Assembly: GCA_045652835.1 (NCBI GenBank)
Contig: JAZOLE010000185.1
Coordinates: forward strand, 1-7,287
Direction of reading: 5' to 3'
DNA length: 7,287 nt
Source of the DNA: SVQP01 sp045652835
Lineage (GTDB): Bacteria > Bacillota > Clostridia > Oscillospirales > CAG-272
The notes below the pieces were generated by a model. It saw nothing but the letters and a program-made list of their open reading frames with translations. It searched no databases and had not been told where the DNA came from. Every line of letters begins with the position of its first letter. The stretch's first letter is position 1. Positions 1 through 6,125 of this stretch are shown one piece after another. Both the position numbers and the translations under genes were made by a program.

Positions 1-23
1 TCCATGACAAACAACGCATTGCG

Positions 24-575
24 TTGCCCGACCTGAGTGCGGAGCAGCGCAAGACATTGACCGTGATCTACGAGCTGTATTATGGGCAAATGTATAAAAA
101 GGCGTATGCTGTGTTGCGCAACAGGCAGGATGCCGAGGACGCGGTGCAGGAGGCGTTTTATCGCGTTTGCTTGAATGCCGAGGTGTTTGCACTGCCGCAC
201 AGCGAGGCGACCGCTGCGCTCATCCACGTGTATACGCGCAACGTGGTCGTCAATCATTATCACAAAAAGAAGCGCAGGACAGCCATGCTGCTCGATGGCT
301 CGGACACCGACGGCATTGTGGACGCAGGGGGATGCGATCTTGCCTTGCTGATGGCAAGGGAGGAAAACTCTGCCGAGATCAGGCGCGCGGTGGAAGCACT
401 TGAGCCGCGATATCGCGAGGTCATATTGCTCAAATACTTTGAAAATAAAAAGAACACCGAGATCGCTGCCATTTTAGGGCTTGGTCAAAACGTGGTCAAC
501 GGCCGCATCTACAGGGCAAAAAGAATACTGCGCAAGCTGCTTATGCAGCAAAGCAAGGCAGGGAAGGGGGAATAG
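24..575 (+). CDS. ECF-type RNA polymerase sigma factor (sigma-70 family), probably 5'-partial
   Basis: An alternative sigma factor that would direct RNA polymerase to a small regulon, typically one responding to envelope or extracellular stress. Counting from the TTG at 24 (183 residues), region 2 spans about 14-85 and contains YELYYGQMYKKAYAVLRN followed by DAEDAVQEAF, the core-binding and -10-recognition signature. A basic linker KKKRR follows at 81-85. Region 4 (about 120-172) has LEPRYREVILLKYFENK and then the helix-turn-helix EIAAILGLGQNVVNGRIYRAK. There is no region 1 or 3, as expected for the ECF class. The start is uncertain: the TTG has no Shine-Dalgarno sequence in front, and the frame stays open to the window edge (codons for HDKQRIA precede it), so the true start may lie outside. 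The target regulon cannot be read from the sequence. The family call is strong; the N-terminus is not. Confidence 0.9.
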   Translation: MPDLSAEQRKTLTVIYELYYGQMYKKAYAVLRNRQDAEDAVQEAFYRVCLNAEVFALPHSEATAALIHVYTRNVVVNHYHKKKRRTAMLLDGSDTDGIVDAGGCDLALLMAREENSAEIRRAVEALEPRYREVILLKYFENKKNTEIAAILGLGQNVVNGRIYRAKRILRKLLMQQSKAGKGE

Positions 576-578
576 GCT

Positions 579-626
579 TTGAAGGATACGTGGCCGGTTA
601 CATGGAACTCTATTCCTCCTGCATGA
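579..626 (+). pseudogene. Possible remnant of a gene coupled to the sigma factor
   Basis: A TTG three bases after the sigma-factor stop, preceded by the purine-rich run GGGAAGGGGGA at 561-571, opens a 15-codon frame (MKDTWPVTWNSIPPA) that ends in TGA just before the repeat element. Translationally coupled anti-sigma genes commonly sit in exactly this place, so this could be the 5' stub of one. It is too short to show homology, and the start-like context could be chance, because the purine run also encodes the last residues of the sigma factor. Confidence 0.25.
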
Positions 627-630
627 CCTA

Positions 631-756
631 CCCGGGGCGTCGAGGGCGCCGCCCCCTACCGGTTGGGGGTTCGTTTTACCAACCCCCTTGCAAAAAATCA
701 ACAAGATCGGATGCGTAATCCTTCTGTCGGTAGGGGTCGGGCCCTCGACGACCCGG
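631..756. repeat. Structured intergenic repeat with terminal inverted repeats (MITE-like or palindromic element)
   Basis: The left arm at 632-661 and the right arm at 728-756 are reverse complements over about 29 bp, with two mismatches and one single-base indel; both share the core CGTCGAGGGC. Between the arms a second hairpin forms from GGGGGTT (665-671) and AACCCCC (681-687). The element is very G+C-rich at the ends, and no plausible gene crosses it. Similar GTAGGGG/CCCTCGACG-type repeats are, from memory, common between genes in gut Clostridia. Copy number and mobility cannot be judged from one copy. Target-site duplications are not obvious. Confidence 0.7.
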
Positions 757-823
757 ATCGGAACAAACTGATTTTCTGCGGAAAAATCACTCTTCCACAC
801 TTACTCTTATAGCGGCATCAAAA

Positions 824-868
824 AATCTGAGCCATACGCGCCTTGCGTATGGCTCAGATTCTTTTTTT
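824..868. terminator. Bidirectional intrinsic terminator
   Basis: A perfect 16-bp stem (824-839 with 845-860) closes a 5-base loop. On the plus strand it is followed by C and seven Ts (862-868). On the minus strand the run of As at 820-825 supplies the U-tract. The stop codon of the minus-strand BofC-like gene (867-869) lies inside the plus-strand T-run, so that gene is terminated immediately. The same hairpin would stop transcripts arriving from the sigma-factor side. Confidence 0.9.
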
Positions 869-1397
869 AACCCGAAAAATCCTCGATGAGTGCTTGCAGC
901 TCTTGCTCCGAGCCAAGCGTAATGCCAACAGACAGCTGCTCGCGGTCGGCGCGGGGCAGGGTAGCCACGGAAACGTTGAGCGTGCGGACAAGGGTACCGC
1001 TTGCGTCAAACACGCCGATGCGACCGCCGATCTCACGCACCGTGAACATTGCGGTGGGCGCTGTGGTCTCGGGTGCTGCCTCGGGCTTGGGCAGGGTTTC
1101 GCTTTGCGTGCCTGTTGTGTCGGTGGAGCTGTCGCTCTCGGGCAACGCTTCGGTTTCGGGCGCGGGGGCAGGCTGCATGACCTGCACGCCTTCAAGGTAG
1201 GTCAGCGCGTCCGAAAAAGCTTGCTTGGAGCTGCTTAGCTGCGCGTGCAGGGAACTGAGCGTAGTAATGACAGAGGAGCGGTAATCGCGGAAGGATTCGG
1301 CTGTGTTGCCTGCAATCACCGCGCATACCACAGACGCTCCCACAGACAAAATAGTAACGCATAGCAAAATGCTAAAGGCAATTTTCAAAGATTTCAT
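867..1397 (-). CDS. Membrane-anchored protein with BofC C-terminal-like domain
   Basis: A 176-residue protein with one N-terminal membrane segment (about 7-29), after which the rest probably faces outward. Residues 33-72 look helical, and 74-116 form a linker rich in Pro, Glu, Thr and Ser. The C-terminal 60 residues (117-176) resemble the BofC C-terminal domain: FTVREIGGRIGVF, then the LPRADREQL-type motif, then SEQELQALIEDFSG. In Bacillus, BofC is a forespore-secreted protein that restrains the SpoIVB protease in the sigma-K checkpoint. Proteins in Clostridia with this domain plus a membrane anchor are widespread and mostly uncharacterised, so the domain does not prove that role. The start is the ATG at 1397, with GCGAGG seven bases upstream. 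An upstream in-frame ATG at 1472 would put 25 polar residues before the membrane segment and lacks a good ribosome binding site. The gene is divergent from the PBP gene and ends on a strong terminator. Confidence 0.75.
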   Translation of the reverse strand: MKSLKIAFSILLCVTILSVGASVVCAVIAGNTAESFRDYRSSVITTLSSLHAQLSSSKQAFSDALTYLEGVQVMQPAPAPETEALPESDSSTDTTGTQSETLPKPEAAPETTAPTAMFTVREIGGRIGVFDASGTLVRTLNVSVATLPRADREQLSVGITLGSEQELQALIEDFSG

Positions 1398-1418
1398 GCT
1401 TGTACCTCGCTTTTTAAA

Positions 1419-1439
1419 ATTGCATGTTTTTATTGCATG
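1419..1439. repeat. Tandem ATTGCATG pair in the divergent intergenic region
   Basis: ATTGCATG occurs at 1419-1426 and again at 1432-1439, separated by five Ts, giving a 13-base period. The pair lies between the start of the BofC-like gene (1397) and that of the PBP gene (1500). It could be an operator serving one or both promoters, but no regulator can be named. I see no convincing -35/-10 pair for either gene here. Confidence 0.4.
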
Positions 1440-1486
1440 ATTATTTTTGCCCGAAATGGTGACTCTATGCAAATACGTAACAAAAA

Positions 1487-1502
1487 AGAGGGGATAGTGG
1501 TG
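1487..1502 (+). promoter_or_regulatory. Ribosome binding site that decides the PBP start
   Basis: AGAGGGG at 1487-1493 stands six bases before the GTG at 1500. The in-frame ATGs at 1437 and 1467 have no purine-rich site in front and would add polar residues before the membrane anchor. The GTG at 1497 is also in frame but spaced more tightly. GTG 1500 is therefore the best start. Confidence 0.7.
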
Positions 1503-3821
1503 AAAAGACTTTGCAAAATCATGGCGGTGATGCTTGTCTGCGTGCTTGTCTTGGGTGCTGTGGGTGCTTTGGCGGGATATGCCTATTTGCGCCCGTATGC
1601 GGACAGCCGCGTGGACGATACGCTGCTGGAGATCGCGCGCTCGGGCGGCACGTCGCGCCTGTATGCGTATGCGTTTTCCGACCGTACGGCAAGAGAGGGC
1701 GAGGCTTACGAGCTGGGACCCTTGTGCGGCGGCAGCACGCTTTACGAGTATGCCGCGATTGAGAGTATTCCTCGCGCCATGGTGGATGCCTTTGTGTCAA
1801 TTGAGGACAAACGATTCTGGCAGCACGAGGGCGTGGATTTTTTGCGCACGGGTGAGGCGGCGCTGGCGTATCTCAAAAAACGCGTAACGGGGCAGGGCGG
1901 CAAATCCTTCGGTGCGTCCACCATTACGCAGCAGTTGGTCAAAAACCTGACGGGCGATGACCGCGTCAGCATTGACCGCAAGATCACCGAAATGTTTTCG
2001 GCGCTTGACCTGGAGACGCGCGCCGATAAGCGCGAGATCCTTGAAATGTATCTCAACGTGATCAATTTAGCCGATGGCTGCCGTGGTGTGGGAGCGGCTG
2101 CCAAGCATTATTTTGGCAAATCCGTGTCCGAGCTGAGCGTGGGCGAGTGCGCTTGTATTGCTGCCATTACAAACAATCCCTCGCGCTACAATCCCTTGAC
2201 ACACCCTGTGCAAAACGAGCAGCGCAGAGCCTTGATTTTGTCCTGTATGCTGGAGCAGGGGTATATCGACGAGCTGCAATACGCATCAGCCATGCAGCCG
2301 CTGAGCTTTTCGGGGCGGTCGCGGCAAAAGGGGCGCGTGGCATCATGGTACGAGGACATGGTGGTGGAGGACGTAGTGCGCGACCTTTGCAAAGAGTACG
2401 GATATACGCGCACTGCGGCAAGTGCCTTGGTGTATAACGGTGGCTTGCGCATCTATGCAGCGGTGGATACGCGCGTGCAGGATATTGTGGAGCAGTATTT
2501 TGCCACGGCTGATCTCTTTGAGCGCGACGAGCGCGCGAGTATGATCATCATTCACCCCGAAACGGGAGATATTTTGGGCGTAGCGGGTGCGTGGGGCGCA
2601 AAACGCGCCAACCGTGTGCAGAATTATGCCACCGACGTGCGCTTGCCGCCCGGCTCTGCCATCAAGCCGCTTTCTGTGTTTGCGCCTGCTCTTGAGCGCG
2701 GAATTATCAACTGGGCAAGTGTGTATGACGATGTGCCGCTGCGCTTTGAACAGGGAAAGCCTTGGCCGCGGAACGCGCATTTTGCCTATCATGGGCTGAC
2801 CGATACAGCCACCGCGCTTGCCGATTCGGTCAATACTGTGGCTGTGCAAATACTGGAGCAGGTGGGCAAGCGGCAATCGCTTGATTTCTTGCGCGAGCAG
2901 CTAGGTCTGACCTCGCTGGGGGATAGCGACGGCACGCAAGCAGGCTTGGCGCTGGGGCAATTTGCCTATGGCGTGACCTTGCGCGAGCTGACCGATGCTT
3001 ATACCGTGTTTTACGATGGCAATTATCAGCCCTCGCGCTCCTATTTTCACGTAACCGATGCCAACGGCACGCTGCTGCTTGACAACACGGTCGATGCGCG
3101 CTCGGTACTCTCGCCCGAAAATGCAGCCATTATGACCAAGATGCTTCGCGGTGTCGTGCAGAGCGGAACGGCAAGCGGCAAGGTAAATCTTGTACAGCGC
3201 ACAGAGGTTGCGGGCAAGACGGGTACAACGCAGCGCGGCGTGGATCGCTTGTTTGTGGGCTACACCCCCGCGGTGCTTGGCGGTGTGTGGACAGGGTATG
3301 ACTATCCCGCACTGCAAAACGGCATACCGGGCAACGTCAGCGTCACGGTTTGGGATGAGGTCATGACCCGTCTGTACGATGCGGGCGTATTCGATGACCT
3401 GCCCACCGTCTTTCGTGTGCCGAGTACCGTGCACAAAATGCAATACTGTGCAGATTCGGGGCAGCAGCCGGGGTATGCGTGCACCTGCGACTTGCGCGGC
3501 AGCCGTACACGCGTGGGGTATTTTACGCTTGATAACGCGCCCACGCACGAATGCGACAGGCACGTGCTGGTGCCGTATGATGCTGTGTTTGGTGGTGTGG
3601 CGTGTGCAGACTGTCCGCTTGACGCGGTACGCGATGCAGGGCTTTTGCGCGGCAAGCGCAGCTTCCCATACGAGGTGTTTATCAAGGATTCGCCCTACTT
3701 TTTGTGGGATACGCCACCTTTGGAAGGGGAGTGGCGCGGCTCTTGGTACGCCACCCCCTCCAAGACCGTGCCCTGTCCTGCGCACGGGGAGAGTGATGAG
3801 TTTGCTACGCGTACAGAATGA
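1500..3821 (+). CDS. Class A penicillin-binding protein (peptidoglycan glycosyltransferase/transpeptidase, PBP1A-like)
   Basis: A bifunctional cell-wall synthase: it polymerises lipid II into glycan chains and cross-links the stem peptides on the outer face of the membrane. With the GTG start it has 773 residues, a usual length. Residues about 6-30 form the membrane anchor. The glycosyltransferase domain (about 85-260) carries SIEDKRFWQHEG with catalytic Glu102, GASTITQQLVKN from 138, and RKITE with the second glutamate at 164. The transpeptidase domain (about 325-600) carries all three motifs: SAIK with nucleophile Ser386, SVN at 443-445 and KTG at 573-575. Both active sites look intact. The C-terminal tail holds six cysteines (650, 661, 663, 685, 702, 705), which is unusual for an exported domain. 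The gene is divergent from the BofC-like gene and followed by the TspO-like gene. A role in vegetative or in sporulation wall synthesis cannot be told from sequence, so I give no pbp letter. Confidence 0.95.
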   Translation: MKRLCKIMAVMLVCVLVLGAVGALAGYAYLRPYADSRVDDTLLEIARSGGTSRLYAYAFSDRTAREGEAYELGPLCGGSTLYEYAAIESIPRAMVDAFVSIEDKRFWQHEGVDFLRTGEAALAYLKKRVTGQGGKSFGASTITQQLVKNLTGDDRVSIDRKITEMFSALDLETRADKREILEMYLNVINLADGCRGVGAAAKHYFGKSVSELSVGECACIAAITNNPSRYNPLTHPVQNEQRRALILSCMLEQGYIDELQYASAMQPLSFSGRSRQKGRVASWYEDMVVEDVVRDLCKEYGYTRTAASALVYNGGLRIYAAVDTRVQDIVEQYFATADLFERDERASMIIIHPETGDILGVAGAWGAKRANRVQNYATDVRLPPGSAIKPLSVFAPALERGIINWASVYDDVPLRFEQGKPWPRNAHFAYHGLTDTATALADSVNTVAVQILEQVGKRQSLDFLREQLGLTSLGDSDGTQAGLALGQFAYGVTLRELTDAYTVFYDGNYQPSRSYFHVTDANGTLLLDNTVDARSVLSPENAAIMTKMLRGVVQSGTASGKVNLVQRTEVAGKTGTTQRGVDRLFVGYTPAVLGGVWTGYDYPALQNGIPGNVSVTVWDEVMTRLYDAGVFDDLPTVFRVPSTVHKMQYCADSGQQPGYACTCDLRGSRTRVGYFTLDNAPTHECDRHVLVPYDAVFGGVACADCPLDAVRDAGLLRGKRSFPYEVFIKDSPYFLWDTPPLEGEWRGSWYATPSKTVPCPAHGESDEFATRTE

Positions 3822-3885
3822 TAAAATCGCTGCGCGACCGTTTCACAGCGCGAAGCGCATCATCACTTGGCAAAGAGATCAAAAC

Positions 3886-3923
3886 TGCGCCCAGGGTCGG
3901 ACATATCCCCGACCCTGGGCGCA
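3886..3923. terminator. Strong hairpin between PBP and TspO-like genes; weak terminator or attenuator
   Basis: A perfect 15-bp G+C-rich stem (3886-3900 with 3909-3923) has an 8-base loop, ACATATCC. Downstream on the plus strand there is only TATTCTG, so the U-tract is poor and termination may be incomplete. On the minus strand the tail is GTTTTG, but no minus-strand gene ends here. It may reduce rather than block read-through into the TspO-like gene, for which I see no clear promoter. Confidence 0.55.
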
Positions 3924-3945
3924 TATTCTGTACGGGGTGATGGTC

Positions 3946-4434
3946 ATGAATCAAAGGAATAACAACAATGCGCTGACCTGCGCCTTGATCGTGGGCGGCA
4001 TTGTCGCACTTTGCGGGATGGGCGTCAGGCTTTGGTGGGGAAGCCCCTACGAGGGCATGATGCAAATGGGGATTCGGCACTTGATACCGCCTGTGTGGCT
4101 GATGGGTCTTTTGTGGACGCTTTGGTATTTCGCGCTCGGTGCTGCGCTTGGCGCGGTGCTCTGTACATACGGCGGCATTTGCATTGCTGCCTGGCGCGGC
4201 GCGTTTTTCTTTTTGCTGATGCTTTTTGCGGGGTATTTGTGGTATCCATTGTTCTTTGTGCGGCAAAATCCGCTGTTTGCTTTGCTTGTACTGTTGGCGG
4301 TGTTGGGCTGTGCCTCTCTGTGCGCTATGCAGTGGCAGGGGATATCGATTGCTGCGGGAATTGTGCTGTGGCTGCACGTGCTCTGGCTGCTTTATATGCT
4401 GGTTTTGCAGCTTGTATGCTTATTTGGTGTGTAA
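3946..4434 (+). CDS. TspO/MBR (tryptophan-rich sensory protein)-like membrane protein
   Basis: A 162-residue, highly hydrophobic protein with about five membrane helices (roughly 9-29, 48-73, 84-105, 108-126 and 133-158), the length and topology of the TspO/MBR (CrtK) family. Supporting features are an extracellular-type loop WWGSPYEGM, then IPPVWLMGLLWTLWYFALG in helix 2, WYPLFF at 99-104 matching the family's W-x-x-LFF, and many tryptophans. The helix 5 region is diverged and lacks the usual PYxxW pattern. TspO proteins bind tetrapyrroles or cholesterol-like ligands and have been linked to stress and porphyrin metabolism; whether this one binds such a ligand is unknown. I chose ATG 3946, with ACGGGG at 3932-3937 upstream. 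ATG 3940 and GTG 3937 are in-frame alternatives but sit too close to that site. Cotranscription with the PBP gene is possible across the hairpin. Confidence 0.6.
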   Translation: MNQRNNNNALTCALIVGGIVALCGMGVRLWWGSPYEGMMQMGIRHLIPPVWLMGLLWTLWYFALGAALGAVLCTYGGICIAAWRGAFFFLLMLFAGYLWYPLFFVRQNPLFALLVLLAVLGCASLCAMQWQGISIAAGIVLWLHVLWLLYMLVLQLVCLFGV

Positions 4435-4451
4435 AATGTTCAAAAAAACAG

Positions 4452-4480
4452 TTGACAAATAGAGAATTATGCAGTATAAT
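4452..4480 (+). promoter_or_regulatory. Perfect-consensus SigA/sigma-70 promoter
   Basis: TTGACA at 4452-4457 and TATAAT at 4475-4480 are separated by exactly 17 bases. The expected start of transcription is near 4486-4488, giving an untranslated leader of only about 30 bases before the lipoprotein ATG at 4517. The surroundings are A+T-rich. This predicts strong housekeeping-type expression unless repressed. Confidence 0.93.
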
Positions 4481-4516
4481 AAACATGACTACAAAAAATG
4501 CAAAGGAGATATTGCA

Positions 4517-4942
4517 ATGAAACTTTACAGAGTATTGGCATTGGTGCTTGCCGTTTTGATGATGGGATGCATCATGGTAGCTTGTGACAAAGAGCCCGAA
4601 GCGGTTAAGACCAACGTGAATTTGAAATTCACCATTAAGGACGGCCCCGAGGGTGAAGTGCTTGCACAGGATGCAGAGTACGTTTATACCTATAACAAGG
4701 TTGGCGATAAGCAGCCTACCGTTACCGAGGTATTGATCGACGTTTGCGAATTCTACGAGCTGACCATCGCGTTCCAGGATGACACGCAGCAAGTTGTTAC
4801 CAAGATCGGCACCAAGACCGCAGGCAAGGGCGAATTCTGGACCTATGCACTCAACGGTGAGAACAATCTTGATAACCCCATGTACATTCAGACTGTAAAG
4901 GAAGGCGACATCATCGTCGTTTATCTGGATTCCATCAACTAA
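4517..4942 (+). CDS. Small lipoprotein with DUF4430-like domain
   Basis: A 141-residue secreted lipoprotein. The N-terminus (KLYR followed by a hydrophobic stretch at 5-20) ends in a lipobox-like MVAC with the probable lipidated cysteine at 23; Cys18 in MMGC is a second candidate. After a short acidic linker, residues about 33-141 form a beta-rich domain. Its signature FWTYALNG (107-114) and GDIIVVYL (130-137) match the W-x-Y-x-x-NG and GD-x-(I/V) pattern of DUF4430, the transcobalamin C-terminal-like fold. Family members are usually surface-attached, and some sit beside cobalamin uptake genes. No such genes are visible here, so a cobalamin role is not supported by context. The start is secure: AAAGGAGA at 4502-4509 is about seven bases from ATG 4517. 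It has its own promoter and terminator, so it is monocistronic. Confidence 0.75.
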   Translation: MKLYRVLALVLAVLMMGCIMVACDKEPEAVKTNVNLKFTIKDGPEGEVLAQDAEYVYTYNKVGDKQPTVTEVLIDVCEFYELTIAFQDDTQQVVTKIGTKTAGKGEFWTYALNGENNLDNPMYIQTVKEGDIIVVYLDSIN

Positions 4943-4961
4943 TTACATAAAAGTAAAAGAT

Positions 4962-4994
4962 AAGCGCAACCCACACGGGTTGCGCTTTATTTTG
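4962..4994. terminator. Convergent bidirectional intrinsic terminator
   Basis: An 11-bp perfect stem (4962-4972 with 4977-4987) has the loop ACAC. The plus-strand tail TATTTTGTT ends the lipoprotein transcript. On the minus strand the tail reads ATCTTTTACTTTT and would end the mnmA transcript, whose stop codon is at 4995-4997. Confidence 0.9.
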
Positions 4995-6080
4995 TTATCT
5001 GATAATGCCCCCGCCGATGACCGTGTCACCGTCATAGATCACAACCGATTGTCCCGGGGCTATGGCGCGTTGCGGTGCGTCAAATGCTACGTGCAGGGAA
5101 TCCTTACCCGTCTGCGTGACGGTTGCGTCTGCGGGGGCGTGCGCATAGCGGATCTTGACCTGTGCGCGCACGGGCGCATCCAGCTTTTCCACGGCGATCA
5201 GGTTGATGCGATCCGCATCAAGTTGCGTGGTGAAAAGCGCGTCGTTTTGGCACAGCACCACCGTGTTATCGGCTGCGCTTTTGCTCTTGACGTACATAGG
5301 CTGACCCAGTGCGATGCCAAGTCCCTTGCGCTGTCCGACCGTGTAGCGGATAATGCCAGCATGCTGCCCGAGCACGTTGCCGTCCTCGTCCACAAAATTG
5401 CCGCGAGGGTAGGTCGCACCCGTTTTTTGCATGATGAATGCGGCGTAGTCGCCGTCCGGCACAAAGCAAATGTCCTGACTGTCGCTCTTGTGCGCGTTGA
5501 CAAGCCCGTGCTGCTCGGCAATCGCGCGCGCCTCGACCTTGGTCATAGACCCGAGCGGAAACAGAGTGTGCGCAAGCTGCTCTTGCGTCAACTGCCAGAG
5601 AAAATAGGTTTGATCCTTTGAGGGATCGGCTGCTTTTTTGAGCAGATATCTGCCGTTTTCGGCTTGCTCGATGCGTGCATAGTGTCCTGTCGCGATCTTG
5701 TCAAAGCCCAGCTCGGTGGCAGCGTCAAGCAACGCGCCGAACTTCAAGCAGCGGTTGCAGACCGTGCAAGGGTTGGGCGTGCGGCAGCTTTGGTATTCCT
5801 CAATGAAATCGCGAATGACCGTTTCTTCAAAGCGTGCGCCAAAGTCAAGCACCGTGTGCGCAATGCCCAGATGCTCGCACACCGCGCGTGCATCCTGCAC
5901 GTCCTTGTCCGAGCCGCAAACGCGTCCGCCCGTCTGTTCGGGTGCAGGACGCCAAAGCCGCATGGTGCAGCCTGCCGCGTCGTATCCTGCCTGCAGGCAG
6001 AGCAGGGCAGTCACCGCGCTGTCCACGCCGCCGCTCATGGCAACGCAGACCTTTTGTTTTTGCGTATTTTTATTATCCAT
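4995..6080 (-). CDS. mnmA: tRNA-specific 2-thiouridylase MnmA
   Basis: This cytoplasmic enzyme activates C2 of the wobble uridine (U34) of Lys, Glu and Gln tRNAs with ATP and inserts sulfur to give 2-thiouridine, taking sulfur from a cysteine desulfurase relay. The 361 residues are the normal length. The N-terminal PP-loop is SGGVDS at 16-21. The first catalytic cysteine is Cys108 in NPCTVCNRCLKF (103-114) and the second is Cys205 in SDSQDICF, matching the E. coli Cys102/Cys199 pair. TGHYAR (131-136), KDQTYFLW (155-162) and the C-terminal YTVGQRKGLGI region are also typical. Cys105 and Cys111 flank the catalytic cysteine to give CxxCxxC. ATG 6080 has AAAGGA about five bases upstream. It lies 45 bases after the DUF4259-like gene on the same strand with no terminator between them, so it may be read from that gene's promoter. 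Confidence 0.97.
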   Translation of the reverse strand: MDNKNTQKQKVCVAMSGGVDSAVTALLCLQAGYDAAGCTMRLWRPAPEQTGGRVCGSDKDVQDARAVCEHLGIAHTVLDFGARFEETVIRDFIEEYQSCRTPNPCTVCNRCLKFGALLDAATELGFDKIATGHYARIEQAENGRYLLKKAADPSKDQTYFLWQLTQEQLAHTLFPLGSMTKVEARAIAEQHGLVNAHKSDSQDICFVPDGDYAAFIMQKTGATYPRGNFVDEDGNVLGQHAGIIRYTVGQRKGLGIALGQPMYVKSKSAADNTVVLCQNDALFTTQLDADRINLIAVEKLDAPVRAQVKIRYAHAPADATVTQTGKDSLHVAFDAPQRAIAPGQSVVIYDGDTVIGGGIIR

Positions 6081-6125
6081 TTTGATCCTTTGTCCGTTTT
6101 ATGCGTTGTTTGGATGCATATTGCA

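Noticed and set aside
602..718. Short plus-strand frame running through the palindromic element
   Set aside because: Its translation is the Arg/Gly/Pro-rich reading of the repeat itself, with no support as a protein.
1398..1499. SigA- or SigG-type promoters for the BofC-like and PBP genes
   Set aside because: Several partial boxes exist, but none combines both elements at a proper spacing, so no promoter is claimed.
2901..3785. Long open frame on the minus strand (294 codons)
   Set aside because: It is antisense to the PBP transpeptidase region, whose three catalytic motifs are intact; the antisense translation is rich in His/Arg/Cys with no recognisable domain.
3795..3827. Possible promoter TTTGCT...TAAAAT at the PBP stop for the TspO-like gene
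   Set aside because: The spacer is only about 15 bases and the -35 is poor; the resemblance is too weak to call.
3828..3850. Small CGCTG/CAGCG hairpin after the PBP stop
   Set aside because: A five-base stem with a long loop is expected by chance in G+C-rich sequence.
4980..5621. Plus-strand open frame of 213 codons, and a similar one at 5664-6134
   Set aside because: Both are antisense to mnmA, which is certain from its motifs; they have no ribosome site or family resemblance.
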